A DNA stretch of 42,936 bases from Candidatus Izimoplasma sp. ZiA1 (GCA_002285055.1 NQYJ01000013.1:21288-64223), one strand, 5' to 3'; counted from the stretch's first letter, positions 1 through 8,415 are shown. Notes: generated from the sequence alone by a model not told the origin. Numbers and translations: made by a program.

Positions 1-73
1 TATTAAATCCTTAATAGATTTTTTTTAATAAACGAATGACTTACATAGAACATGGATTAAGGAGTACAAGACA

Positions 74-652
74 ATGATTACTATCCCTTTTATAATATTA
101 TTAACATTAGTTTCTTTGTATTTTGGAAAAACGATTAGAAAGCAAAATACTAAGCTATATGTAGGGTTTACTGTTTTAGCAATATTATCTTTTCTTTTAA
201 GATATAAACTACCATTCACAGAACCACTAAACCAAGGATACTTAGGTTTTTCATTTTTGTATTTAGTTATGTTTGCAGGTGCACTTAAGAAAGGTTCAAG
301 ATTAAGTAAAAGTTTAATGAGTATTAGAAGAGAATATTCAATTATTGGTTTTATCTTATTATCACCTCATTCATTTAAATATTTAGTAGAGTTTCTAAAT
401 GGAGATAGAAGTTTTGAGTGGTTTGGAATTTTACCATATATAATTATGTTACCTTTGTTTGTTACATCATTCATGATTATTAGAAAAAAAATGTCTAATA
501 AGGCTTGGATCAAACTTCAAAGATTTGCATATATAGCATATATCTTAATATTTATTCATTTAATAATCGTTGCCAAAGCACCCAACTTATTTGTTTATAT
601 TATCTTGTTTATTCCTTATATTGTTTTAAAGCTAAAAAAAGAACTAAGTTAA
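74..652 (+). CDS. Ferric-reductase-like (MsrQ/YedZ type) membrane protein
   Basis: A 192-residue protein of about six hydrophobic helices. H99 (in a SPHSF context) and H162 (in an IHLII context) sit inside predicted helices. The W145-x2-L148-x-R150-x2-Y153 stretch leading to H162 resembles the haem-binding part of the ferric reductase-like transmembrane family, which includes MsrQ. In that family paired His residues bind b-type haem and pass electrons across the membrane. No MsrP partner is visible. The start follows an AAGGAG box 9 nt upstream, and the gene ends just before a bidirectional terminator. Family membership is inferred from the helix pattern and His placement; a more distant membrane protein family is possible. 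Confidence 0.6.
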   Translation: MITIPFIILLTLVSLYFGKTIRKQNTKLYVGFTVLAILSFLLRYKLPFTEPLNQGYLGFSFLYLVMFAGALKKGSRLSKSLMSIRREYSIIGFILLSPHSFKYLVEFLNGDRSFEWFGILPYIIMLPLFVTSFMIIRKKMSNKAWIKLQRFAYIAYILIFIHLIIVAKAPNLFVYIILFIPYIVLKLKKELS

Positions 653-678
653 GATTGTAATACTTAAACATAAAAAAA

Positions 679-710
679 GACACCTAGTGAACTAGTGTGT
701 CATTTTTTTT
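679..710. terminator. Bidirectional intrinsic terminator
   Basis: The stem GACAC-CTAG/CTAG-T-GTGTC (679-701) has a T-run at 703-710 on the + strand and a run of seven A at 672-678 that gives a T-run on the - strand. It can end both the haem protein gene (+) and the PadR operon coming from the right (-). Confidence 0.75.
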
Positions 711-782
711 ACGTTTTCCTTTTCTTTTCTTTTTCTTTTTTTTAAGTTCCTGTTTAAACAACTTAATAAGACTGTGAATCAT
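684..782 (-). CDS. Possible very basic 32-residue peptide
   Basis: An ATG at 782 is preceded by AGGAG with 7-nt spacing. It opens a 32-codon frame that overlaps, in another frame, the last codons of the membrane protein gene ending at 763. The peptide begins MIHSLIKLFKQEL, continues as a run of Lys/Arg (about half of residues 7-27), and ends NDTLVH. Its stop codon lies inside the terminator hairpin, as expected for the last gene of an operon. It could also be the remnant of a longer C-terminus lost by frameshift, or simply an A-rich tract with a chance Shine-Dalgarno. No family recognised. Confidence 0.35.
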   Translation of the reverse strand: MIHSLIKLFKQELKKKKKKRKGKRKKNDTLVH

Positions 783-1479
783 ATTTTTTCTCCTGTCTCA
801 TAAACATATCTCTTTTATCATTTAAATATAATTTCTCATTAACTTTAAATATTACTTTTGATGATTTATAAACAAAAAATGAAACGAGAATATAATAAAC
901 AGGTTTAATAATAAAGATAAAACTTGTGTCTAGCTGATTTAAATATTTGCCATCAATCAACTCATAGATGAAGATTCTTTCATTATATGTAATAGCGGGT
1001 CTAATATATAAAGCCCAAGCTAATATGAGTAAATTACCGATAATAATTACAAATGATAAATTTTGATTATACTTTGTGGTTTTTAGTTTAAGTAATCCCA
1101 TAAATAGTAATGAACCATGACTAAATAATGCTATATATACATTAGAGTGTGAGTAGAACTCATAGGTGTTTCCTCCTGTTACTAATACTGTTAAGTAATA
1201 AAAGACTCCAGCCATGACAGCAGAATAAACTGCCCAGATTTCTATATATTTAATTCTAAGGATAAAGATAACTGAAGATACAAAGTAAGTAATTGTAGAA
1301 AACTCAACAGGTATTTCCTTTGGTCTTAAATAAAACATATATCCATTAATACTAATTAGTAATATAGATAAAACTAGTATAATTCTATTTTGCATGTATT
1401 CTTTTTCTTTTGAAACTATCGAAACAAAATATAAAATTCCAATAACAATAAGTAATGCAAATGTGTTTAAGCCATACAT
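763..1479 (-). CDS. Multi-spanning membrane protein, possibly YwaF/TMEM164-like
   Basis: This 238-residue protein has about seven hydrophobic helices and a charged cytoplasmic C-terminus. The order of features (an IPVEFST loop, a paired-helix core, then a HSNVYIALFSHGSL segment with two His near a helix) recalls the YwaF/TMEM164 family of integral membrane proteins, whose function is poorly known. That assignment is tentative. It is the third gene of a - strand operon behind PadR and a HAAS-domain protein, 12 nt downstream of the latter, and is probably controlled by PadR. It may be followed by a tiny basic peptide gene. Confidence 0.6.
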   Translation of the reverse strand: MYGLNTFALLIVIGILYFVSIVSKEKEYMQNRIILVLSILLISINGYMFYLRPKEIPVEFSTITYFVSSVIFILRIKYIEIWAVYSAVMAGVFYYLTVLVTGGNTYEFYSHSNVYIALFSHGSLLFMGLLKLKTTKYNQNLSFVIIIGNLLILAWALYIRPAITYNERIFIYELIDGKYLNQLDTSFIFIIKPVYYILVSFFVYKSSKVIFKVNEKLYLNDKRDMFMRQEKKYDSQSY

Positions 1480-1491
1480 TTTACTTTGATC

Positions 1492-2205
1492 CTAAACAAA
1501 CCATTCAAACACATGCCAAAACTCAAATGATTTAGCTGTTAGTGCACAAATACCATACCCAAGAACAAATGATATTGCAAAGGCATTAAGTGATAATTGA
1601 AATATAAATCTTACTCTTCTTGAATGTTTCTTAGATAACTGAGGACTACTCGGTAGTGATGGAAGCATTGGTTTATTTACTGAAGAGTTTATTGAATTTT
1701 TGTGGAATCTAATATATTTTTTAATTATTTGCTTTAAATACAGATTACAATAATAAGTTAAAATAATACTAAGTACAGCTAAACTTACCATTGATATCCC
1801 CATAACCGCTCCACACCAATAGGGTAAATAAGGAATTAAGCCAAATGGATTAATTGATGTAAATAAACTAAACCCTATAGCAGCAGCACTTAATGAAAAT
1901 GCTAGTAACACAATCACAAATGCAAAAAACAATATAAAGAACTGAACTACAATTATATCTATAAAAATTAAGCCAATAATAGTAACTAATTTTCTATTAG
2001 CCTTTTCAATTTCATTACCATCCATGTACTGTTTAGCAAGATCAAGTGGATCACCCAGTTTTATACATACCTCTTCTTCACTATATCCATCTCCTAGTTT
2101 ATAGTCAAAATGACTTTCATATTCTACCAAGATTTCATCTATATCTGTAATCTTTAATTCAATCAACTTCTTTTTTAGCTGATTTATAAATGTACTTTTT
2201 TTCAT
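1492..2205 (-). CDS. HAAS (DUF1700) domain membrane protein
   Basis: A 237-residue protein. Residues 1-64 form a helical HAAS-type domain, recognisable by the E-Y-E-S-H-F-D stretch, a G-Y-S-E-E-E turn and K-L-G-D-P. Three to four hydrophobic helices follow, with a basic Ser/Pro-rich loop near residue 180. HAAS proteins are typically encoded directly downstream of PadR regulators and are thought to act with them as membrane-linked partners. That is exactly the arrangement here: the PadR stop codon is 3 nt upstream and the shared GGAGG lies inside the PadR tail, so the two are translationally coupled. The effector that is sensed is unknown. Confidence 0.85.
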   Translation of the reverse strand: MKKSTFINQLKKKLIELKITDIDEILVEYESHFDYKLGDGYSEEEVCIKLGDPLDLAKQYMDGNEIEKANRKLVTIIGLIFIDIIVVQFFILFFAFVIVLLAFSLSAAAIGFSLFTSINPFGLIPYLPYWCGAVMGISMVSLAVLSIILTYYCNLYLKQIIKKYIRFHKNSINSSVNKPMLPSLPSSPQLSKKHSRRVRFIFQLSLNAFAISFVLGYGICALTAKSFEFWHVFEWFV

Positions 2206-2208
2206 AAC

Positions 2209-2517
2209 TTAATCCTCCATTAATTCATTAATATTATTTACTAAAGATTTCCAACTTTGCTTTTCTTTTATGTACTCATCTTTGCCAAGTTCTGTTAAAC
2301 TATAGTATTTTCTTGGTGGACCACCTTTACCTTCTGTAAGATATGTTTTAAGTAATCCTTCATTCTTCATTTTTCTTAAGACAGGGTAGATAGTACCATC
2401 AGCAATATTAATTAACTTCGATATTATTATTGATAGATCATAACCATAATAATCTTCTTTATGCAGTAAAGCTAATGTACAAAGCTCTATTAGACCTTTT
2501 CTATTTTGAGTTTTCAT
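2209..2517 (-). CDS. PadR family transcriptional regulator
   Basis: A 102-residue winged-helix protein with the PadR signature. It has an N-terminal helix reading KGLIELCTLALL, the Y-Y-G-Y-D-L segment, the recognition helix and wing around DGTIYPVLRKMKNEGLL, and the G-G-P-P-R-K-Y-Y wing tip. PadR proteins repress their own operons, often together with a HAAS-domain membrane protein. The start has a perfect GGAGGTTT box. A strong promoter upstream carries palindromes across its -10 box (separate entry), consistent with autorepression of this gene and the two membrane genes behind it. Confidence 0.92.
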   Translation of the reverse strand: MKTQNRKGLIELCTLALLHKEDYYGYDLSIIISKLINIADGTIYPVLRKMKNEGLLKTYLTEGKGGPPRKYYSLTELGKDEYIKEKQSWKSLVNNINELMED

Positions 2518-2530
2518 CTAAACCTCCGTT

Positions 2531-2587
2531 TAGTAGTATTTTTTTATCACTACTATACATTTTATAGTATTGAAATAAAAATGTCAA
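2531..2587 (-). promoter_or_regulatory. PadR operon promoter with nested palindromic operators
   Basis: On the - strand, TTGACA (2582-2587), a 17-bp spacer and TAAAAT (2559-2564) form a near-consensus sigma-A promoter. A 19-bp palindrome, TACTATA-N5-TATAGTA (2551-2569), covers the -10 box. A second inverted repeat, TAGTAGT/ACTACTA (2531-2537 and 2549-2555), lies just downstream. Both are good candidate binding sites for the PadR protein encoded next to them. Confidence 0.7.
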
Positions 2588-2713
2588 TGGGAAATTCTGT
2601 AATTTCTAATATAGGTTCAGTAAACAAAACCGATAATGATAATATCTATCTTTATTATTATGCTATAATAAATATATATTTTTTCTGTGATTAATATTAT
2701 CTTAAAAATAGAG

Positions 2714-2744
2714 TTGACTCTCCCCTAAGAGGATAGAATAAACT
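2714..2744 (+). promoter_or_regulatory. MerR-type promoter, 19-bp spacer
   Basis: TTGACT (2714-2719) and TAAACT (2739-2744) are separated by 19 bp. The spacer holds a dyad of the CTCCCC...GAGGAtAG type that is characteristic of sites bound by MerR proteins of the BmrR/BltR group. An overlong spacer that needs MerR-driven untwisting is the family hallmark. The site lies about 40 bp before the merR-like gene, so autoregulation is likely. Confidence 0.7.
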
Positions 2745-2785
2745 ATACATATAACAAGTTGTTTTTACTAAAGGAGGATTCAAAA

Positions 2786-3583
2786 ATGTATAAAATAGGA
2801 CAGTTTTCAATCATCACAGGTTTAACTGTAAAAGCTTTAAGACATTATCATAAGGAATCACTACTGATTCCTAGTAAAGTTGAAAATATTACTGGTTACC
2901 GTATGTATGATAAAACACAGATCATTGAAGCTAGAAAAATTAAAATTTTAAGAGATTGTGGTTTTAGCATAAAAGAGATAAAAGATATTTTTTCTCATAG
3001 TGATGATTTAGAGGATATACCATACTACATTGAAGAAAAACTTGCTTCTTTAGTTAAACAAGAAATGAAAATCAGAAATATTAAAAAAAGTTTATTAGAA
3101 GAAACTTTAGAAAAGCGAGGAGTAATTATGAGTGAATATCAAGTATATGAAAAAACAGCTGAAGAGGAACTAGTGATAAGTACTAACTACGTTGGTAAAT
3201 ATGAAGATTGTGGAAAATATATGGGAACACTTTATAAACTAGCAAAACAACATTCTCATAAAAAACCATTAAATTTATATTTTGATGCTGAATACAAAGA
3301 AGATGCTAGTATTGAAGTTTGTGTTCCTGTTAAAAAGAAAATTAAAGTTAGTGGTGAAGTTAACCTTAAAACACTAAAAGAAACTAAAGGACTAGCAACT
3401 ATTCACATTGGACCATATGATAAAGTTGGGGATGCATATCAAGCTATTAGTGATTATGCAAATAAGTTAGGCATCGAGTTAGATATCCCTTCAAGAGAAA
3501 CATATTTAAAAGGTCCTGGAATGTTTTTTATGGGGAACCCAAATAAATACCGCACTGAATTATTTATCCCAATTAAGGAATAA
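2786..3583 (+). CDS. MerR family regulator with GyrI-like effector domain
   Basis: This gene encodes 265 residues from the ATG at 2786, which follows AAAGGAGGA. An in-frame ATG at 2759 has no ribosome site and precedes the box, so it was rejected. Residues 1-70 are a MerR winged helix (YKIGQFS, T-V-K-A-L-R-H-Y, then Y-R-M-Y). Residues 75-115 form a coiled coil for dimerisation. Residues 125-265 are a GyrI-like/AraC-effector-binding domain (V-C-V-P-V at about 185, a H-I-G-P-Y motif at about 212, a Y-R-T-E-L-F-I-P-I ending). Proteins of this layout sense hydrophobic cationic compounds and activate efflux genes. No efflux gene is attached, so it probably regulates itself and distant targets. Confidence 0.9.
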   Translation: MYKIGQFSIITGLTVKALRHYHKESLLIPSKVENITGYRMYDKTQIIEARKIKILRDCGFSIKEIKDIFSHSDDLEDIPYYIEEKLASLVKQEMKIRNIKKSLLEETLEKRGVIMSEYQVYEKTAEEELVISTNYVGKYEDCGKYMGTLYKLAKQHSHKKPLNLYFDAEYKEDASIEVCVPVKKKIKVSGEVNLKTLKETKGLATIHIGPYDKVGDAYQAISDYANKLGIELDIPSRETYLKGPGMFFMGNPNKYRTELFIPIKE

Positions 3584-3590
3584 TTCTAAT

Positions 3591-3630
3591 CAAAAAAATG
3601 GAAAAAGTATATAAACTTTTTCCATTTTTT
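3591..3630. terminator. Bidirectional terminator
   Basis: The stem AATGGAAAAAGT (3597-3608) pairs with ACTTTTTCCATT (3615-3626). It has a T-run on the right and an A-run (3592-3598) on the left. It ends the MerR gene on + and could end a short - strand transcript started near 3690. Confidence 0.75.
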
Positions 3631-3690
3631 ATTTTCATTATTATACTAAAGAAAGAGGGGGGGATAGCCAAAGGTATAACCTTATACATT
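3591..3690 (-). ncRNA. Candidate ~100-nt small RNA with a C-rich stretch
   Basis: A - strand promoter at 3695-3724 (TTGCTT, 18 bp, TATTAT) points into a gene-free gap. The terminator at 3591-3630 is functional on that strand. The predicted RNA holds a small AAGGT/ACCTT hairpin followed by seven consecutive C and UCUUUC, which could pair with Shine-Dalgarno sequences. A frame starting ATG-TAT-AAG exists but has no ribosome site. Existence is inferred only from promoter and terminator signals. Confidence 0.35.
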
Positions 3691-3694
3691 GATT

Positions 3695-3735
3695 ATAATA
3701 TGACTATTATCTATTAACAAGCAACCCTTGGTTGC
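3695..3735 (-). promoter_or_regulatory. Promoter with GCAACC/GGTTGC operator (copy 1)
   Basis: The perfect palindrome GCAACC-CTT-GGTTGC lies at 3721-3735. On the - strand its second arm runs into TTGCTT (3719-3724), which serves as the -35 box, and TATTAT lies 18 bp on (3695-3700). The same operator and -35 arrangement occurs at 8325-8341 and 17267-17283. Confidence 0.55.
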
Positions 3736-3767
3736 GTTAGTTATTTAGCTTATGTTCTTCTTTTACT

Positions 3768-4178
3768 CTATTTATAGAAGTATAAGTTTTTCTTTGTTTC
3801 AAGAAAGTGCTCAGGTTTTTGATATAGTTTATTTGCTGGAATATTATCCTCATCAGTTATTAAGAATGTATTTCTTAAATGATTTTCTTTTTGATAATTA
3901 AGATAAGCATTAATCATTAACTGCCCTACTCCTTTATTACGATGTGTTAAAAGAACATCAACACTATGAATATAAAGCATAGATTCATTATCCATTCTTT
4001 CTAACACATAGCCCCAAGATAATCCTATAACCTTTGATTCCTCAACTACAAAAAAACAAATGTTACTTTTATTACTTATGAACTTGTCTACTTTTTTATC
4101 ATCTAAACTTAGTTCTCGTAGGTTTGGGAACTGTTTTACATAATGTTTATTACATTCATCTAAAAATTTTACTTCCAT
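3768..4178 (-). CDS. GNAT family N-acetyltransferase
   Basis: A 136-residue single-domain GNAT protein. Strand 4 (MLYIHSVDVL) is followed by the acetyl-CoA pyrophosphate loop H79-R-N-K-G-V-G85 and helix 3. A late strand (T-F-L-I-T-D-E) and an A-N-K-L-Y-Q segment match the C-terminal part of aminoglycoside 3-N-acetyltransferase-like GNATs. The acceptor substrate cannot be read from sequence. The start follows GTAAGGAG. It stands alone on the - strand, convergent with the MerR gene. Confidence 0.85.
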   Translation of the reverse strand: MEVKFLDECNKHYVKQFPNLRELSLDDKKVDKFISNKSNICFFVVEESKVIGLSWGYVLERMDNESMLYIHSVDVLLTHRNKGVGQLMINAYLNYQKENHLRNTFLITDEDNIPANKLYQKPEHFLETKKNLYFYK

Positions 4179-4232
4179 GTTAAATTTCTCCTTACTTTAT
4201 ATATTTTATTATAGAGGATATCAAAATGAATA

Positions 4233-4526
4233 TCACTTATATTTTGATATTTGACTATTTCTTTTTTTAACTAAATAGGCAATAAAGGATATAAAAATTC
4301 CAAAGAATCCACCTGTCCATAAACTCATGGTTATAATAAACATAGTTTTTGCATTAGGCATAGTTGGGATAACTACTAAAAGAAAAAACATTGGGAATGA
4401 TATCATCATTGCTAAAATAGGAAGAATAAAAATATACCATAGTCTAATTTTACTCATTCTAAAACTTAGTAGTGGTATAAATACTAATGCAAAAGCTGTT
4501 GCCGCTAATAATATTGGGTTATCCAT
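4233..4526 (-). CDS. Small three-helix membrane protein
   Basis: A 97-residue protein with three hydrophobic segments (about residues 3-20, 29-57 and 64-86) and a basic cytoplasmic tail. The start follows AAAGGAG at proper spacing, which supports a real gene. No family recognised. It sits alone between the acetyltransferase and an ABC exporter operon on the same strand, separated from the latter by a terminator. Confidence 0.65.
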   Translation of the reverse strand: MDNPILLAATAFALVFIPLLSFRMSKIRLWYIFILPILAMMISFPMFFLLVVIPTMPNAKTMFIITMSLWTGGFFGIFISFIAYLVKKRNSQISKYK

Positions 4527-4655
4527 AAATACTCCTTTAAAAAAATTTGATTATTCATTTATAATAGACTAATATTATCTTTATACCTTAATTATAATAC
4601 AAAAAGACATAATTGATTACCATTTTCTTGACTAGAACCAATCAATAATTAATCC

Positions 4656-4681
4656 AAAAAAAAGTCCAATCGGACTTTTTT
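4656..4681. terminator. Terminator of the first ABC exporter operon
   Basis: The stem AAAGTCC/GGACTTT (4661-4678) has an AATC loop, with an A-run (T-run on -) at 4656-4663 and a T-run on +. It ends the - strand exporter operon. Confidence 0.75.
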
Positions 4682-4706
4682 AAAATACTCTGACTTCCTA
4701 AAAATG

Positions 4707-6461
4707 TTATTGATAATAATTTGATTGGGCATTAAAAAGCTTGTAGTAAATACCTGTTTTATTCTTCATTAAGTTTGGATGCGAGTCATTTGCGACAATA
4801 CTTCCATCACTTAAAACAATGATTCGATTGCAAAAGATACTACTACTCATTCTATGTGATATGTAGATTGTTGTCTTATCTTTTACTAGTTCGTTAAAGT
4901 GTTCATAAATTTCAGCTTCACTTATTGGATCTAATGCACTAGTAGGTTCATCAAGAATTGCAAGTGATGAGTCTTGATACATCGCTCTTGCGATTGCCAC
5001 TTTTTGTTTTTCACCACCAGACATATCAATACCGCTTGCACTATAAACTTTTGATAAAAAGCTATCAATATTATTTGGTAAGTTTTCTATCTTTTCTTTT
5101 AATCCTACTTGATAGAGACATTCTCTTATGTAGTCTTTATCTTTTTCCTCTAAATCTACGTTCTCACTAATTGTAAGAGCAAATAATTTAAAGTCTTGGA
5201 ATACAGCTGAAACTTGTTTTATAAATGATTGATATTCATAATCATTTATATTTATACCATTCCATAATATTTCCCCTGAGTCTGTAGTATAGAATCTACT
5301 AATAAGTTTTACTATTGTTGTTTTCCCTGAACCATTTAATCCAACAATACTTATTTTTTCACCTTTACTAATTTTAAAAGAGATATTTTTTAGGATAACT
5401 TTATCAGTGCCTGGGTATGTGAATGTTACATTTTTAAACTCTAAGGTTTTAAATTTTGCACATTCTACTCCCTCATGCGATGTCGTAATACCATCTTCTT
5501 TATCAAGAACTTCAAAAACTGAGTTAAGCAGGATTACGTTTTGTCTTATTTGTATTAAGCGAGAGGCAAATCCATCAATTGCACTAGATACTTTCATTGC
5601 CGATGCTGTGAGTAGAATGTATGTTCCAACACCTAGGTCTTGGGTAATTGCTATATAAGCAACAAATCCATAAATTGCGATTATTTGCATATAGTTTATA
5701 ACCATATAATACATTTGGAATCTACCAATTGTTTTTTTATAGTTAATAATTCTTTGACATGTATCATCAAGGAAGTGATTAAATCGTTTGTTCATTAACT
5801 CACCAAGAGGATAAATTCTAAAATCCTTTTGGTAATTAGTTTCTGTTACTACGTTTGAATAATAATTATATTTTCGATTAGTTGATCCAACTTCTTTATA
5901 ATACTCTTTTTGTTTTTTAGAAGAGATTTGACCTACTATAAAATGAATTGATACACCAACTAAAATCAAGATAATTATAATTGGATTAAAGAAAATAATT
6001 AAGGTGATTAATGAACAAATAATAATAAACTGAGTTATTAGTTCAATCATATGTCTTAAAAATATATTAAGAGCATCAAAACTGTCAATCGCAAATTTAG
6101 CTTTATCAACAGCATCTAGATAATCTGGATTTTCCAGATATTTAAACTCCACATTCATAACTTTTTGAACCATATGAGCTCTCACTTTATGTTCTAGTTG
6201 ATCATGAGCTATTTCAGTGTATGCTGAGAGAGTAATTTCTAAAAACCTTAGCACAACCTCAAAACCAACGATAATAGCAGCATACATTAAAGCTGTGTTC
6301 ATATCAGATTTAGTTAAGCTAGTAATTATTAATGATAATCCATATACTCCAACTAATGCTTTAGATGCCATTACTAATGCATTGATAAATGACAACACAT
6401 AGAAACGTTTTGATAGTTTAAAGGTTAGTTTGAATAGTCTAACTGTGTTTGACTTAAACAT
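4707..6461 (-). CDS. ABC exporter, fused membrane-ATPase subunit B
   Basis: This 584-residue half-transporter has an N-terminal six-helix membrane domain (1-320) and a C-terminal nucleotide-binding domain. Visible motifs are Walker A GLNGSGKTT (about 373), a Q-loop in AVFQDF, the signature MSGGEKQK (about 478; Glu replaces the usual Gln), Walker B LAILDEPTSALD (about 500) and the switch His in YISHR. Its start overlaps the end of the upstream exporter gene by 8 bp, so the two are co-translated and most likely form a heterodimer. Substrate is unknown; drugs, lipids or peptides are all possible for this class. The operon promoter carries the GCAACC operator. Confidence 0.88.
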   Translation of the reverse strand: MFKSNTVRLFKLTFKLSKRFYVLSFINALVMASKALVGVYGLSLIITSLTKSDMNTALMYAAIIVGFEVVLRFLEITLSAYTEIAHDQLEHKVRAHMVQKVMNVEFKYLENPDYLDAVDKAKFAIDSFDALNIFLRHMIELITQFIIICSLITLIIFFNPIIIILILVGVSIHFIVGQISSKKQKEYYKEVGSTNRKYNYYSNVVTETNYQKDFRIYPLGELMNKRFNHFLDDTCQRIINYKKTIGRFQMYYMVINYMQIIAIYGFVAYIAITQDLGVGTYILLTASAMKVSSAIDGFASRLIQIRQNVILLNSVFEVLDKEDGITTSHEGVECAKFKTLEFKNVTFTYPGTDKVILKNISFKISKGEKISIVGLNGSGKTTIVKLISRFYTTDSGEILWNGININDYEYQSFIKQVSAVFQDFKLFALTISENVDLEEKDKDYIRECLYQVGLKEKIENLPNNIDSFLSKVYSASGIDMSGGEKQKVAIARAMYQDSSLAILDEPTSALDPISEAEIYEHFNELVKDKTTIYISHRMSSSIFCNRIIVLSDGSIVANDSHPNLMKNKTGIYYKLFNAQSNYYQ

Positions 6462-8265
6462 AGTTTTGTTCTCCTTTGTTTTGGTAATATTTTCCTTGTG
6501 TTGTAAACATTTCTTTGTATTTGCCTTCTTCTTTCATCATTAATTGATCATGACTACCTTCTTCAAGAATAATACCATTTTCAAGGAAAATAATATTATC
6601 ACAGAATTTAGTTGAAGCTAACCGATGTGAAATCATAATCGATGTTTTGTTTTTTACCATATCATTAAACTGCTCGTAAATTCTCTTTTCTGCGATTGCA
6701 TCAAGAGCTGCGGTTGGTTCATCTAAAATTATTAATTTTGTATTTGCTTTATAAAGTGCTCTTGCTATTGAGAGTTTTTGTGCTTCTCCACCACTAAAGT
6801 CAACCCCATCTTTCTCAATAACTTTTAATAAATTTTGATTTTCACGTTTTTCATACTTATTTATTTTTTCTAGTAAGCCTGCTTGTTTTAAAGCGGCTAA
6901 CGCTCTTTTTCTTTCATCTTCACTTGGGTTTTGACCAGTAATGTTTTCAAGAATTGTTGCTGCGTAAAGATTAACATCTTGAAAAACTACAGCAATATTT
7001 TCTTGGTATGATTTTATGTTTAAAGATTTTGTGTTTATCCCATTAACAAAAATGTCTCCACTGCTTGGTAAATAGAAACCACATAGCAACTTAGCTATTG
7101 TTGATTTTCCACTACCATTAATTCCAACTAGTGCCATTTTTTCGTTTTTAGATATCTTAAACGATACATCAACTAAAACAAGCTGATCACTTGCGGGATA
7201 CTTAAAACTAACATTTTTAAATTCAACATCCATATCTTTAAAATCACAAACTTGACCTTCATCAGTATCATTACTATATTCACCATTAAAGAAGGCTATA
7301 TACTTTTTAGTTCTATTAGTTTCTTCTTTTAATCTTGCAATTTCTTTAAAAGTTGTCTGAAGTTTTATTGAGATAGCTAAGACTGACATAATAGCCATTG
7401 ATATTGTCCCTAATGTAAGTGCTCCATCAAAATAAGCTTTTATAACAAAGTAATATGCAAGTCCATTAGTTATAAGTAAAAACAGTACATCATATACGTT
7501 ATACTTATATTCATTTAAATCTTTTTTTCTTAATATACTTAAAAAGTCATTAGTTTTTTCAAGAAATCTATTATATAAAGATTTTGTTAAATTATTAATT
7601 CTAATATCTTTTCCGTAAGCAAAATCATGTGAAACATTATAATAATAATCCTTGTTTCGGTCTTTATCACATAATTCCTCGTAATTAACAACCATAAACT
7701 CTTTTGCTTTTAAAGCTAAAAAGAATTGAGCTATAGCACATAAAAAGGCTACTGCGATAACTATTGGATTAACTAATCCAAGAATTATGATAAATCCAAT
7801 GATACTAAATATTTCTGGTAGTTGACGAAACACAATTAATAATGTTCCATGGTATCCTCTGTTCGAATATTTCATTGTATCAAATGCTTCACTTCTTTTT
7901 TTATGGAAATTAGCATCTTCTAAATGAGACATAGATACATTTTTAAATTTTTCGGTATAATTTCTTTTTCTACGCATACTACTAGCTAGAAATCTACCAT
8001 CAGCAATGGATGTGAACTTAATACTTAATACTGTTAGTATTAACGAACTTACACCAAACATAACTACATACGTTAAAGTTAATCTTAAATCTGAATTACT
8101 AATTGCATCAATAATATATCTTGGAAATATTACCGCAACAAGGGGAATAGATCCAGTTATTATCATATTAAACAAAGAGACCCATATCAAAAACATCTCT
8201 TTGTCTTCTCTTAGTACATCGATATGAAATTTAATTACATCTTTCATCTTTACAACTTTATTCAT
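6454..8265 (-). CDS. ABC exporter, fused membrane-ATPase subunit A
   Basis: A 603-residue partner of the following gene. Residues 1-320 are a membrane domain with six helices. The ATPase domain has Walker A GINGSGKST (about 379), Q-loop VVFQDV, signature FSGGEAQK (about 486), Walker B LIILDEPTAALD (about 509) and switch His in MISHR. Both subunits keep a catalytic Glu after Walker B, so neither ATP site looks obviously degenerate. The start follows GAGGTG. It is the first gene of the operon, about 40 nt downstream of a promoter overlapped by the GCAACC-type palindrome shared with the MFS exporter gene, which suggests common repression of two export pumps. Confidence 0.88.
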   Translation of the reverse strand: MNKVVKMKDVIKFHIDVLREDKEMFLIWVSLFNMIITGSIPLVAVIFPRYIIDAISNSDLRLTLTYVVMFGVSSLILTVLSIKFTSIADGRFLASSMRRKRNYTEKFKNVSMSHLEDANFHKKRSEAFDTMKYSNRGYHGTLLIVFRQLPEIFSIIGFIIILGLVNPIVIAVAFLCAIAQFFLALKAKEFMVVNYEELCDKDRNKDYYYNVSHDFAYGKDIRINNLTKSLYNRFLEKTNDFLSILRKKDLNEYKYNVYDVLFLLITNGLAYYFVIKAYFDGALTLGTISMAIMSVLAISIKLQTTFKEIARLKEETNRTKKYIAFFNGEYSNDTDEGQVCDFKDMDVEFKNVSFKYPASDQLVLVDVSFKISKNEKMALVGINGSGKSTIAKLLCGFYLPSSGDIFVNGINTKSLNIKSYQENIAVVFQDVNLYAATILENITGQNPSEDERKRALAALKQAGLLEKINKYEKRENQNLLKVIEKDGVDFSGGEAQKLSIARALYKANTKLIILDEPTAALDAIAEKRIYEQFNDMVKNKTSIMISHRLASTKFCDNIIFLENGIILEEGSHDQLMMKEEGKYKEMFTTQGKYYQNKGEQNYV

Positions 8266-8302
8266 CTTTCACCTCACAAAATATAAATCCTATCTTAATA
8301 GT

Positions 8303-8341
8303 ATTTTAGAACTCAACACTTATCAAGCAACCACTAGTTGA
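8303..8341 (-). promoter_or_regulatory. ABC exporter promoter with GCAACC operator (copy 2)
   Basis: On the - strand the sequence TCAACTAGTGGTTGC ends in TTGCTT (8325-8330), used as the -35 box; TAAAAT (8303-8308) follows after 16 bp. The palindrome GCAACC-ACT-AGTTGA (8327-8341) thus covers the -35 region, a typical repressor position. Confidence 0.55.
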
Positions 8342-8415
8342 ATATATTAACTACTTTTTTAGGATAGATACTCTAAAATAAATTAAATCATACCTCTTTA
8401 TTATTTTTTGGGTAT

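Noticed and set aside
703..745. Long pyrimidine tract as a separate regulatory element
   Set aside because: It is explained by the Lys-rich codons of the candidate small basic gene on the - strand and the terminator T-run.
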